Assembly: GCA_021791495.1 (NCBI GenBank)
Contig: JAJYWN010000075.1
Coordinates: 81,702-145,701, forward strand
Direction of reading: 5' to 3'
DNA from: Bacillota bacterium
GTDB lineage: Bacteria > Bacillota > Sulfobacillia > JAJYWN01
Length of the DNA stretch: 64,000 nucleotides
Of the stretch, positions 41,967 to 50,540 are shown one piece after another (the stretch's first letter is position 1; every line of letters starts with the position of its first letter). Under the pieces are notes generated by a model, which had not been told where the DNA came from, did no database searches, and saw nothing but the letters and a program-made list of their open reading frames with translations. Position numbers and translations under genes: made by a program.

Positions 41967-42878
41967 TCAGAAACTCAATCCGTACGACGCGAAAGGCCCT
42001 CTCGGGATCTCCACCCGCACCGTCTTCAGGGGATCTACCACCTGGCTGATCTGCAGATTGCAGACCAGGCTCATCAGCATGCCGATCTCGTTGGTCGACA
42101 GCGGCAGGCGAGCTTTCAGGAAGGCCATGGTATGGTCGAGAGCCAGCGTCTCGGCCTCGTCCAGGTCCTTGGCGGAAGCGATGCAGTAGAGGCTATCTCC
42201 GGCTTCCAGAACGGGCGAGGGCAGGGGGCTGCCGCGCAGTGACTCGCCCTTAATCACATCTACCTTCACCGTTACCTCCGCCGGAAGCTCGACGCCACAG
42301 ATGACCACTTCGCCGTCGGCCATGACGGCATGCACGTCGCCCATGGCCAGGTTGGCCCCATCCACGAAAACGGGCAGGTAAAGGGTGGCGCCGGCGGCGA
42401 TGAAACGGGTGTCCATGTTTCCGCCGTGAGGACCGGGGGTGGTGTTCGGTACGTCCTCGGCGGCCGGAGCGGTGCCGATGACGCCGATCATGGGGTGGAT
42501 GGGCAGGCGGATGAGGTCGTTGAACAACGCGTAGCCGCCGACGATGGGGATGGGCTTTCTTTCCTCTTGGACGATGTGGTGACCCAAGGCTCCGACGTTC
42601 GGCCGGGCGACCATCCCACCCATGGCGGCGACTTTGATGTCCAGGACGTGGACGGCCAGCACGTCTCCAGGCTGGGCCCCAGTGACGCGCAGTGGGCCGG
42701 TGGCCGGGTTGCCGTAAGAGCGCCCGTCTTTCACGAAGCGGATGTTGTGGCCCCGGGCATCGGTCCCCCAGCAGTCCCTGGTTTCAAAAAGCACGATGTC
42801 TCCCGGCGCGGCTTCGGCCACGGGCGGGTTAGACGGGTTCATAAAGGCGATGTAATGATCGCTGGAGATGCGGAGCAT
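41967..42878 (-). CDS. Acetamidase/formamidase family hydrolase
   Basis: 303 residues of the FmdA/AmdA family, cytosolic. Typical pieces: AAPGDIVLFETRDCWG, GDVLAVHVLDIKV, the metal-site region IHPMIGVIGTAPA, PGPHGGNMDTRFI, and LYLPVFVDGANLAMGDVHAVMADGEVV. These enzymes release ammonia from formamide or acetamide; formamide use would give formate for the formate dehydrogenase encoded at 6-12 kb, but this link is speculative. ATG 42878. It is divergent from padR, and the shared 170-bp upstream region carries a symmetrical promoter/operator, so PadR may also control it. Confidence 0.88.
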   Translation of the reverse strand: MLRISSDHYIAFMNPSNPPVAEAAPGDIVLFETRDCWGTDARGHNIRFVKDGRSYGNPATGPLRVTGAQPGDVLAVHVLDIKVAAMGGMVARPNVGALGHHIVQEERKPIPIVGGYALFNDLIRLPIHPMIGVIGTAPAAEDVPNTTPGPHGGNMDTRFIAAGATLYLPVFVDGANLAMGDVHAVMADGEVVICGVELPAEVTVKVDVIKGESLRGSPLPSPVLEAGDSLYCIASAKDLDEAETLALDHTMAFLKARLPLSTNEIGMLMSLVCNLQISQVVDPLKTVRVEIPRGPFASYGLSF

Positions 42879-42984
42879 GTGGGCACCGACCTTTCGGGGG
42901 GATTGGTCATACCGTGACTGGTTTGCCGTTCTGCCTGAAGGGTTCTTCCATCTGCACCCAAATCCTCCGGGACCTTTCAGGCGG

Positions 42985-43027
42985 CTGGGGGGTCGGGGGA
43001 TGGGAGTCGGGGGATGGGAGTCGGGGA
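42985..43027 (+). repeat. G-rich tandem repeat with G-quadruplex potential
   Basis: Two and a half copies of a 15-bp unit, TCGGGGGATGGGAGT, giving at least six runs of three or more G on the plus strand. It lies between the acetamidase start and the PadR operator. On the acetamidase (minus) transcript this would be a C-rich 5' leader; on the plus strand it could fold as a quadruplex. Confidence 0.6.
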
Positions 43028-43048
43028 TTGACGGAGTGCCTGCCCCCT

Positions 43049-43079
43049 AGTTACAATGTAACTAGTTACAGTGTAACTA
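43049..43079. promoter_or_regulatory. Tandem PadR operators overlapping a bidirectional promoter
   Basis: Two abutting 15-bp palindromes, AGTTACAnTGTAACT (43049-43063 and 43064-43078). On the plus strand they contain TTACAA-N17-TAACTA. By symmetry the minus strand reads TTACAC-N17-TAACTA, facing the acetamidase gene. Repressor binding would cover both core promoters at once. The adjacent regulator gene is padR, so autoregulation is the simplest reading. Confidence 0.7.
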
Positions 43080-43117
43080 TCGCTCTTCTGGTGTCCGCTT
43101 TCCGAGGGGGACTCCAT

Positions 43118-43699
43118 CTGATCAAAGAAGCTTTGCTGGGGCTTCTCGCCACTGAACCCTTGCACGGGTACGACCTGAAGGTGGGCCTAGACCGTCTTCT
43201 CGGTGGCGCCAGCCCGGTAAACGTGGGCCAGGTGTACACGGCGATAGCCAAGTTGGAGCGGGATGGTCTCATCGAGGCCACCTTGGTGACGCGCCCCTCC
43301 CGCGACCAGCAGCGGGTGGAAATGAAAGTTTACCACCTCACGCCCGAAGGTCTGCAGGACCTGCACCGGTGGTTCGCCGAGCCCGTGGAGAAGGTGGACC
43401 TGCGGGACGAGCTTTTCGTCAAGCTGACTCTCGCCCGTCGTACCGGCAGGGCGGAGGTGGCCGCCATCGTCCGCTCGCAGCGTACGGCGTGTCTGCGGGG
43501 GATCCAGGAACTCACGGCGCTGAAAGAGCGCCTGCGGGGGCCCGGCGGCGACCAGGGCAAGAGTAGTGACGAAGAGATCGACCTCCTTATCGAGGGAGCC
43601 ATCCTCCACCTGGAAGCGGACCTGAAGTGGCTGGACCTCTGGAACGGTCGTGGCAGCCAGGGTGATCGCGGCAGTCAGAACGGCCCGAGCCCTCGTTAG
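43118..43699 (+). CDS. PadR-family transcriptional regulator (probable CTG start)
   Basis: 193 residues from CTG 43118. The winged helix begins IKEALLGLLATEPLHGYDLKVGLDRLLG and continues VNVGQVYTAIAKLERDGLIEATLV, the standard PadR DNA-binding domain. A C-terminal helical dimerisation region (residues about 110-180) follows. The only good ribosome binding site, GAGGGGG, ends 7 nt before CTG 43118; the alternative GTG 43091 has none and lies close to the predicted transcription start. It precedes an FtsX-type ABC transporter, which PadR-type repressors often control, and tandem palindromes overlap its promoter. Confidence 0.88.
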   Translation: MIKEALLGLLATEPLHGYDLKVGLDRLLGGASPVNVGQVYTAIAKLERDGLIEATLVTRPSRDQQRVEMKVYHLTPEGLQDLHRWFAEPVEKVDLRDELFVKLTLARRTGRAEVAAIVRSQRTACLRGIQELTALKERLRGPGGDQGKSSDEEIDLLIEGAILHLEADLKWLDLWNGRGSQGDRGSQNGPSPR

Positions 43700-43751
43700 G
43701 CTGGAGAACTTGAAGAAGAGCAACGCGAGGCAAACATAGGGGGTAACTGCG

Positions 43752-44549
43752 ATGGTCGTTCCCGTGGGTTTCACGACAGCTGCAGCCACCGATAACGGTG
43801 CCGCCGGTGAGAGCACCATCATCGTCAACGCCCTCAATCTGACACGGGCCTACCGAGACGACGGGGCGTACCACCCCGCGGTGCAGGACGTCTCTCTTCA
43901 GGTGGCCTCCGGAGAGTTCGTGGCCTTGATGGGGCCTTCGGGATGCGGCAAGTCCACCCTCCTCAACATGCTGGGCGGCATCGACCGTCCCGACCGGGGG
44001 CAGGTTACAGTGGCCGGCCAGAGCATCGAAAGACTTTCGGAAACCCGTCTGGCCCTGTTTCGGCGCAGGCATGTGGGGATCGTGTTTCAGTTCTTCAACC
44101 TCATCCATAACCTTGACGTTCGCACGAATATTGAGCTTCCCGGCTTGCTGGGCGGAGCCGCCGCGTCCGCCGTGCGGTCGCACGCCCGTGAGCTGATGGA
44201 ATCCCTTGACATCGCCGACCTGGCCGGAAAGATGCCGGGCCAGCTCAGCGGAGGGCAGCGGCAACGCGTGGCCATCGCCCGCGCCCTGATCAACCGTCCC
44301 TCGGTGCTCTTAGCCGACGAGCCCACCGGCGCCCTGGACCAAGAAAACGGGCGCGCCGTGCTCCGTCTCTTCCAGAGGCTGAACCGGGAGGAGCGGCAGA
44401 CCATCATCATGGTTACCCACGATCCCAAGGTGGCTGGCTACGCCGGCCGCATCGTCGTCATGCAGGACGGACGGTTGGCGGAGGAGTCGCGGCCGGCCGA
44501 GCAGGAAATGGGCCGCCTGGCCGCCCGGCTTCTCGGGGTTAGGGGGTGA
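43752..44549 (+). CDS. ABC transporter ATPase, MacB/LolD-type
   Basis: 265 residues. Walker A GPSGCGKSTLLNMLGG, Q-loop FQFFNLIHNLDVRTNI, signature LSGGQRQRVAIARAL, Walker B VLLADEPTGALD and switch His in VTHDP are all present, so it is an active ATPase. The sequence class is that of MacB/FtsE-type exporters and mechanotransmitters. Codon spacing and the 6-bp gap to the next gene show it pairs with the FtsX-like permease. Regulated, by inference, by the PadR protein encoded 52 bp upstream. It may export a peptide, lipid or antimicrobial compound. Confidence 0.92.
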   Translation: MVVPVGFTTAAATDNGAAGESTIIVNALNLTRAYRDDGAYHPAVQDVSLQVASGEFVALMGPSGCGKSTLLNMLGGIDRPDRGQVTVAGQSIERLSETRLALFRRRHVGIVFQFFNLIHNLDVRTNIELPGLLGGAAASAVRSHARELMESLDIADLAGKMPGQLSGGQRQRVAIARALINRPSVLLADEPTGALDQENGRAVLRLFQRLNREERQTIIMVTHDPKVAGYAGRIVVMQDGRLAEESRPAEQEMGRLAARLLGVRG

Positions 44550-44555
44550 GCGGGG

Positions 44556-46898
44556 ATGCGCGCGGTTTGGCGTAAGTCCATCGGCGACCAGCGGTCCCGC
44601 CCGTGGCAGGCGGCCCTGGTCTTCCTGACGGCGGCGGCGGCGGCTACGCTGTTATATGTCGGGCTGGTGAGCCTTCAGGCATCCTCGTCCCCCTATGAAC
44701 GGCTGTTGGAGCGTACCAACGGCCCCCATGTCTATTTCGTCCTGAAGGACAACGCCGAAGGGGAGCAGATGGCCGGTCGGCTGGCCGGCTGGCCAGGTGT
44801 GACGGGCGCCTCGCCGGTCTGGCGGTCGGCCGTGGTCCAACTCCAAATCCCCGGGACCGTCAAGACCCCCTCAGTGCGGTTGGTGGGCCGGCCATCGGCC
44901 GAGCCGGAGGTGGGTCGCTACATCATAACCGCTGGGCGGGACCTATTGCCTTCCGACCATCAAGCCGGCATCATGGACGCCTCCATGGCCATGTTCTATG
45001 GTGTGAAACCTGGGGACACGGTGCAGGTACCCACCCCGCGGGGGCCCAGCCCCTTGACCATCGTCGGCCTGCAGAGCAACTCCCTGGAACTGGCTTACCC
45101 CTGGTTCGATCCGGTATCCGTTTATGTCGCCCCCGATACCCTTGATTCCCTGGCCTTGGCTACCCATAGTGCAATCAGCCTCACCGTCGGGATGCGTCTG
45201 GCGGACCAGGCGGCGGCCGACCGGTTTCAGGCTGACGTCAAGAAAGCTCTGGCCGGCTCACCTGGGGGGGATCCCATCCTGGGGTCAATGGACTGGAAAT
45301 TCATGAAAGACGGGTTTCGTTCTATCCATATGACCTCAATGGTGTTTACCATGGCTTTCGGCCTCATGGCGGTCATCGCTTCGGCCCTCATCACCGCCAA
45401 CGTGGTCGGTGCGGCGGTGTTGGCGCAGTTCAAGGAAATCGGCGTCTTGAAGGCCCTCGGGTTCACCGGATGGCAGGTTTTGGCGGTGTTCGGCGGGCAG
45501 AACTGGATCCTGGGATTGTTGGGCGGGTTGGCCGGGGTGGCGGCTGGATGGGGGTTGGCCGGGCGCCAGATGTGGGTGATCGCCGCCGTCATGGGGACCC
45601 CTGAGGTCATCCGCCTCAATCTTCCGGTGGCATCCACCGTGGTGTTCGGCATCTCGTCGGTGGCCGCCATCTTTGCGGTGCTCGCCTCCCTACGGGCAAT
45701 CGTGCTTCCACCGGTAGCCGTCTTGGGAGAGGGCTTCGCCGCGCCGGTGGCCCGTCCCTCGCTGGCCGCCAGGGTTCTGGCCCGCCTTCGCGCGCCCCTT
45801 CCCGTGGTGTTAGGTGTGAAAGATGCTTCGTCCAGGCCGGCCAGACAGGCCCTGACCGTGGCCAGTCTGGTCATTTGCCTGGCCATTATCGTGGCCACGG
45901 CCGGTTTCTCCACCTTGGTTAGGGATCTTCCCAACCGGCCCGATATTCATGGCCTGAACTGGGACCTCTACGCAAGTCCCCTGACCATGACCATGTCCGA
46001 GCTTCAGACCGCTCTAGATGGGGATACCTCCGTCGAGGCCTACTACCCAGCGGTGCAAGTATTGGCCACCGATCCGAAGAGCGATTTCACCTTCAAGGTG
46101 ACGGCGGCCGGCGGTGGCTGGACCGCTTTCCCTTTTACCCTGCTAGAAGGACGGTATCCGTCGAAGCCCGGAGAAATCATGCTGGCTCCGGGGGCCATGA
46201 ACCGGACCGGCGCCAAGGTCGGGGACCGGATCAAGGTGCAGTTGGGCGGGTATCCGGCTGAACTGACCGTCACAGGAGTGTACCGCTATCTGATGAACCT
46301 GAGCCAAAACGGGTTCACGACTCTTGAGACTCTACAGCAGATAAATCCGAAAGCCAAAGGCACGTTTTTCGCGGTCAGGCTAAGGCCGGGCACCGTTCCA
46401 GAGGAAGCCCAGAGGACCTTACTGTCAGCCACGAACTATCGCGCCGAGGTATCGATCCTGGACAAAACGACCTACTTCAAGAGCATGACCGATGTGGCTC
46501 GCATGGCCGCAGTGATGGGGCTTCTGATGGCGGGCATCGCCGCATTAGGGGTGCTCAACGCCACGCTGCTTACCGTCCGAGAGCAGGTCCGGGAGATCGG
46601 GATCCGCAAAGCGGCCGGGATGACTCCGTTCCAGACGCTGACTGCCAGTGTGAGTGGGGCGGCCTGGCTCGGGATCCTGGGCACGGCCATCGGGCTCCCC
46701 CTGGGTCGGTTCCTGGGAGCGATGATGGCTGCTGGAATGGCCCGGCAGTTCGCCATGGGACCACTCCGGGTGGAGATGCCGCTCTCTCTGACCGTCGTAC
46801 TGGCCACCGGATGGGTTGGCTTGGCCGTCGTGGGAGCTATCCCCGCCGTGCTATGGGCGGGACGACTGCCGACGGCCACCGCGCTCAGGGCCGAGTAA
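44556..46898 (+). CDS. FtsX/MacB-like ABC transporter permease, two-module
   Basis: 780 residues. An N-terminal helix is followed by a large extracytoplasmic domain (about 40-245). A block of three helices follows (VFTMAFGLMAVIASALITANVVGAAVL, FKEIGVLKALGFTGWQV), then a second helix, a second outer domain (about 460-635) and a final three-helix block (EQVREIGIRKAAGMTPFQTL). The repeated E-[IV]-G-[IV]-x-K-A-x-G motif marks both FtsX domains. The layout fits lipoprotein or macrolide-type exporters working without a substrate-binding protein. Coupled to the upstream ATPase. Confidence 0.9.
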   Translation: MRAVWRKSIGDQRSRPWQAALVFLTAAAAATLLYVGLVSLQASSSPYERLLERTNGPHVYFVLKDNAEGEQMAGRLAGWPGVTGASPVWRSAVVQLQIPGTVKTPSVRLVGRPSAEPEVGRYIITAGRDLLPSDHQAGIMDASMAMFYGVKPGDTVQVPTPRGPSPLTIVGLQSNSLELAYPWFDPVSVYVAPDTLDSLALATHSAISLTVGMRLADQAAADRFQADVKKALAGSPGGDPILGSMDWKFMKDGFRSIHMTSMVFTMAFGLMAVIASALITANVVGAAVLAQFKEIGVLKALGFTGWQVLAVFGGQNWILGLLGGLAGVAAGWGLAGRQMWVIAAVMGTPEVIRLNLPVASTVVFGISSVAAIFAVLASLRAIVLPPVAVLGEGFAAPVARPSLAARVLARLRAPLPVVLGVKDASSRPARQALTVASLVICLAIIVATAGFSTLVRDLPNRPDIHGLNWDLYASPLTMTMSELQTALDGDTSVEAYYPAVQVLATDPKSDFTFKVTAAGGGWTAFPFTLLEGRYPSKPGEIMLAPGAMNRTGAKVGDRIKVQLGGYPAELTVTGVYRYLMNLSQNGFTTLETLQQINPKAKGTFFAVRLRPGTVPEEAQRTLLSATNYRAEVSILDKTTYFKSMTDVARMAAVMGLLMAGIAALGVLNATLLTVREQVREIGIRKAAGMTPFQTLTASVSGAAWLGILGTAIGLPLGRFLGAMMAAGMARQFAMGPLRVEMPLSLTVVLATGWVGLAVVGAIPAVLWAGRLPTATALRAE

Positions 46899-46932
46899 TC
46901 CGCGGCGGCCGGAAGGAGCGGACCGGCGGTCT

Positions 46933-47775
46933 CTACCTAGACGGCGCCTGCGACAACATCCGGGTGATCATCACCACCGCCTCAGCCCGTTTGGCGTTGG
47001 CCGTGGGTTTGATGGTGTTATCCGGATAGCCCCCCATGATCTTCCCCGTCCAGGCCATGGTCAGGTAGCCGCGGCGCCAGGAGGTGATGTCCCCGGTGTC
47101 GGCGAAGGGTAGGGGGATGAACTGGGCCATATAGGCCATGGCGTCCAGGCCCAAGGCCCTCACGATCATCACCGCCATCTCTTCCCGGGTGATGTTGACC
47201 CCGGGGCCGAACTGCCCGCCGGCGTACTCTGACGGCTTGACCAGGCCGTGGTCGACCGCCGCCTCAAGGTAGGGCGAGACCCAGTGAGTGACCGGTACAT
47301 CGCTGAAAGTGCCGGTCTCCCCAGGGTTCAGGGGAGTGGCCGGAAGCCTGGCGGCCATCACGATCATCTTCACGAACTCCGCGCGGGTGATGAGGTTATC
47401 GGGGCGGAAGGTGCTGTCCGGGTAACCCTTGGTGATTCCAAGGCTGACGAAGGTTTCGATGGAGCTCTTGGCCCAGTGGCCGGAGATGTCGGTGAACTGC
47501 ACCGGCACTTGAGGCGGGGTGGACGGTGTGACCGGTGGCGTCACCGGCGGCGTGGTGGGCGGGGTAACGGGCGGAGTAGTTGGGGGGGTGGTGGGTGGCG
47601 CCGGCGGTGGAACCGTCGCCGCCTGAGCCAGGGTCGCCGCCTCCGCCGCCAGACTATCCAAGACGGTGAAGTCCAGCTCATAGGATGCCCGCTGGGCGGC
47701 CCACAGCTTCTGCTCCGCCGCCTCCAGGCCCTCGGTGCGGCCGGCCGCTCTGGCATCGGCGATGGCCTTCTCCAA
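46933..47775 (-). CDS. C-terminal SLH-anchor part of a surface protein, separated by a frame change
   Basis: 280 residues from TTG 47775, read in a frame one base ahead of the upstream glycosidase-like ORF. A helical stretch (EAAEQKLWAAQRASYELDF) leads to a Pro/Thr linker of repeated PPTTPPV units and three SLH domains (FTDISGHWAKSSIETFVSLGITKGYPDSTF; FSDVPVTHWVSPYLEAA; FADTGDITSWRRGYLTMAW...GGYPDNTIKP). SLH domains bind pyruvylated secondary wall polymer and hold proteins on the cell surface. No signal peptide or ribosome binding site precedes the TTG, so this is most likely the tail of the upstream secreted protein, put out of frame by an indel or by a deletion near 47775. Confidence 0.75.
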   Translation of the reverse strand: MEKAIADARAAGRTEGLEAAEQKLWAAQRASYELDFTVLDSLAAEAATLAQAATVPPPAPPTTPPTTPPVTPPTTPPVTPPVTPSTPPQVPVQFTDISGHWAKSSIETFVSLGITKGYPDSTFRPDNLITRAEFVKMIVMAARLPATPLNPGETGTFSDVPVTHWVSPYLEAAVDHGLVKPSEYAGGQFGPGVNITREEMAVMIVRALGLDAMAYMAQFIPLPFADTGDITSWRRGYLTMAWTGKIMGGYPDNTIKPTANAKRAEAVVMITRMLSQAPSR

Positions 47776-50383
47776 TGACGGGCTTGCCGAAGCGGTTGTA
47801 GAGGGGCTCCAGTTCGTCGGCGAATTTCTGCCGGAAGGCCAACAGCAACTGATCCTGGGTGGGGTTCTTACCGGCGTTCAATCCCCACCAGACCTTCGTG
47901 CCGACATAGTCGAGGTCACCGTACCAGGTCAGATTGGAGCCTAAGGCATAGTAGTCACTGGTGAGCAGGATTCCCGGATACCTCTGGCGGGTCTCGGCGA
48001 TGAGCTGCTTCATGACGGCATCGTAGTAGGCGTAGTCGGCCGCCTGGCAGTCGATGTAGGGCAGGAGGATCATCTCCGCGCCGGCCGGCACGGCCATGTC
48101 GGCGATGGTGAATACAGTCTTCCGGGCCTGCACCAAAAACGCGTCCCACCAGGCCTTCCCGTGGACGGTGGCCAGCTCCTTCTGAATCCGGGCCTGGTGA
48201 GGATAGAAGAAGGTGCGCACCGACACGTGCAGGCCTTTGTCGCGCAGGAGGTCGACATGCCGCTTGATGGCGTCGGGGAGCATGTCCGAGCCGTTCAGGG
48301 GGTCGACGATGGGCTCCGGGTTCACCTGAGAAATGCCCCAGACCAGCGAGAGCTGCACCCACTGCGGGCCGGTTTTGTATGCGGCGTCGATGGTGGCCGG
48401 GGTGAGTTCGTCGAAGGTCCCGTTCCACCAGTCCCAAAGCTCCACTCCGGCCTGAAACGGGACGCCTCCGGTCCGCGCCGCCACAGAGGGGGCCGGGCGG
48501 TCTTTCCACGTCGCAACCGAAGCGTAGACGGGTTGGCCCAAATACAGCGGGCGCACGGCTTTGACCAGATCCCCGCTGTCAGACGATGCCCAGGTCCCGC
48601 GGGTGAACCGGTAGTGCACGGCCTGTCCTGCCGGCAATTGCACCGTGGCCTTCCAGGTCGTCGGGTTCACTTTGATCATGGGCACGGCCTTAGGATCGGC
48701 CATGGCTCCAAGGGCCGGCACGTCGCCCACCATATAGACCGTGTCGCCGGCCGGAGTATCGTACGGCACTGTCACCCAGAAATCCACTGACGCTGTCTGA
48801 CTGGATGTCGTTTGACCACCCGCCAGCATTCCGCTGGCCGGCTTCGGCAACCACCGCCATTTGGCGACCGTATCCTGCTGCGTGACCCCGCTGGAACTGC
48901 TGGCTCCCGCGGGGATCGTCAGGGTGTGGTAAGTCGTAGGAGACTGGGGCGACATGTCCTCGCCGGACATTCCGTACTCTTCCCCGGAAACGGTACCCCA
49001 CAGATACCGGTAGTAGACGGTGATCCCTGGCTCGGCGAAGGTCACGAAGCGCCAGGTGTTCGGGCCGGTCCGGGTCATGGGTATGGCCGGGTTGAACCCC
49101 CCCTCGTAACCCAGGACGATCAGGCACCGTGCCGTCAAAGGGGTGTTGGCCGGGGCCGTCAGTTCGAAAGTGAGCGGCACCACGGGCTTGCCTTCCCAGG
49201 CCCGCAGCCCGCCCCAGGCAACCACCGTGTCCTCAATCACACCTCCGGCGGTCACCACGGCCCGATAGGTCTTGGTCCCCTGGTAAGGGCCTTCTATCGC
49301 CACTCCTCTTCCGTCACTTACCGTGGTGTATGTATACTGCAGGTACATCCCCTGGGGCAGAGAGGTGCGCAACTCCCAGGTGTCGGCGGTGACCCGAGTG
49401 AGGGACGGATACTCCGATTCGATGGTACCCGAACCTCCGCTCCAATGGCCGCCCAGTATCTCATGTGCCGAAGCCAGGCGGACCACGACCCCCTCCGATG
49501 TCGACGTCGGCACCTTGGCACGGAAGACCACCGGCACCATGGTCGGTTTTTCCAGAGTCAGACTGACTCGAGCCGTGCCGCCGGCGGTCACGGCGGTCTC
49601 GGCCTGTCCATACGCCCATTCGCTACGGAAGGGGAGCACCGTCACGCGCTGCTGACCAGCGGGGACGCCGCGGAGAGTGAAGGCCCCGTCGGCGCCGGTG
49701 ATGTCATAGAGGTCCAGGCACCGGACTTCGGCGAAAGGCACCGGTTTGCCGGAGGCCCGGTCGGTGATGGTCCCGGTAATCGTGCCCTCGCCCACGGCGG
49801 CCGCCGTCAGCTGCGGCCCGGTCGCGCCAAGGAATCCGTAAACAGTGTCATTGACGGTGAAAGAGGAGACTCCCGACGGGATAGACACGTACCGGAAGTC
49901 GACCTTCCGGACTGGTTCGGAGTCGGGATCGTCGAGGTTATCGAAAGAAGCCTGGGCGGCGGGGGCGTGGGAGCCCTTGGGCAAAGTCTCCCAGGTGTCC
50001 GAGCTGCCATCAAGGGTGTACCGGTAGCGCAGGAGCGAGCCAGGAATCGCCTCCACCGTGCCGGACCAGGCGCCGCCCGTTCCCTGCTGGAGAGCAAGCT
50101 CGGTCAATGCGCCCCAATAGTCGAAGGTGGAAAGCTCGTTCAATTTCAGTGAGGGGGTACCGGCAGGGGCGGTTACGTGGAAGGTGACCGGGATGCGGGA
50201 TGGCTGCGGGATGGGTATCAAGGATTGGGTGGCGGTACTGGATGCCACCGGCGGTGGTGGAGGCCCTTCGGCCGCGGTGGCCGCTAGAAGCGGTCTGGCT
50301 GGGATAGAAAACAAAGTGGACAAAGTCGAAGTGAGGACTAACAGGACGAGGACTGCCTTGGGCCATTTGGCGCCGGCCATCAT
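47678..50383 (-). CDS. Secreted multi-domain carbohydrate-active protein with glycosidase-like barrel
   Basis: 901 codons from ATG 50383 (GAGGGGGG upstream). A signal peptide (AVLVLLVLTSTLSTLF) and Pro-rich segment lead to a series of beta domains like CBM20/early-set starch-binding modules (about residues 45-150, 250-355, 380-480, 505-605), with a carboxypeptidase-regulatory-like domain (TITGTITDRASGKPVPFAEV) near 180-245. Residues about 620-880 resemble a GH113-type TIM barrel (VELWDWWNGTFDELTP, WVQLSLVWGISQVNPEPIVDP, ILLTSDYYALGSNLTWYGDLDYVGTKVWWGLN). Similarity stops at FGKPV, before the strand that should carry a catalytic Glu. Past 47774 the frame is probably wrong, and the SLH tail continues in the next frame. 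A palindrome shared with the 17.4-kb gene lies 99 bp upstream. Confidence 0.75.
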   Translation of the reverse strand: MMAGAKWPKAVLVLLVLTSTLSTLFSIPARPLLAATAAEGPPPPPVASSTATQSLIPIPQPSRIPVTFHVTAPAGTPSLKLNELSTFDYWGALTELALQQGTGGAWSGTVEAIPGSLLRYRYTLDGSSDTWETLPKGSHAPAAQASFDNLDDPDSEPVRKVDFRYVSIPSGVSSFTVNDTVYGFLGATGPQLTAAAVGEGTITGTITDRASGKPVPFAEVRCLDLYDITGADGAFTLRGVPAGQQRVTVLPFRSEWAYGQAETAVTAGGTARVSLTLEKPTMVPVVFRAKVPTSTSEGVVVRLASAHEILGGHWSGGSGTIESEYPSLTRVTADTWELRTSLPQGMYLQYTYTTVSDGRGVAIEGPYQGTKTYRAVVTAGGVIEDTVVAWGGLRAWEGKPVVPLTFELTAPANTPLTARCLIVLGYEGGFNPAIPMTRTGPNTWRFVTFAEPGITVYYRYLWGTVSGEEYGMSGEDMSPQSPTTYHTLTIPAGASSSSGVTQQDTVAKWRWLPKPASGMLAGGQTTSSQTASVDFWVTVPYDTPAGDTVYMVGDVPALGAMADPKAVPMIKVNPTTWKATVQLPAGQAVHYRFTRGTWASSDSGDLVKAVRPLYLGQPVYASVATWKDRPAPSVAARTGGVPFQAGVELWDWWNGTFDELTPATIDAAYKTGPQWVQLSLVWGISQVNPEPIVDPLNGSDMLPDAIKRHVDLLRDKGLHVSVRTFFYPHQARIQKELATVHGKAWWDAFLVQARKTVFTIADMAVPAGAEMILLPYIDCQAADYAYYDAVMKQLIAETRQRYPGILLTSDYYALGSNLTWYGDLDYVGTKVWWGLNAGKNPTQDQLLLAFRQKFADELEPLYNRFGKPVIGEGHRRCQSGRPHRGPGGGGAEAVGRPAGIL

Positions 50384-50480
50384 CCGACCCCCCTCTGGAA
50401 CTCGCTCGGGTGGACACCTCGGGTGGACGGGGTTGTCTTCGAGCACAGTTCCTTTTTACCTTGCACGTGGGGTCGATGAA

Positions 50481-50500
50481 AATCACCCTTAAGGGTGATT
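50481..50500 (-). promoter_or_regulatory. Palindrome ATCACCC-N4-GGGTGAT upstream of the surface glycosidase-like gene
   Basis: A perfect 20-bp palindrome (AATCACCCTT plus its reverse complement). On the minus strand it is followed by TTTTC, so it could terminate the MFS gene that ends at 50541. The arms match those at 17394-17411, also about 90 bp before a large secreted protein gene, which favours a shared regulatory role. Confidence 0.45.
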
Positions 50501-50540
50501 CACCGCCGAGAGGGGCGCGGAGGGGGCGCGGCCAGCCGCC

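Noticed and set aside
46962..46976. Further GGGTGATCATCACC-like sequence similar to the shared palindrome
   Set aside because: It lies in the coding sequence of an SLH domain, with different spacing, and is probably chance.
48812..50152. 446-codon plus-strand frame opposite the surface glycosidase-like protein
   Set aside because: Biased composition, no domain, and it lies fully antisense to a gene with signal peptide and recognisable beta domains.
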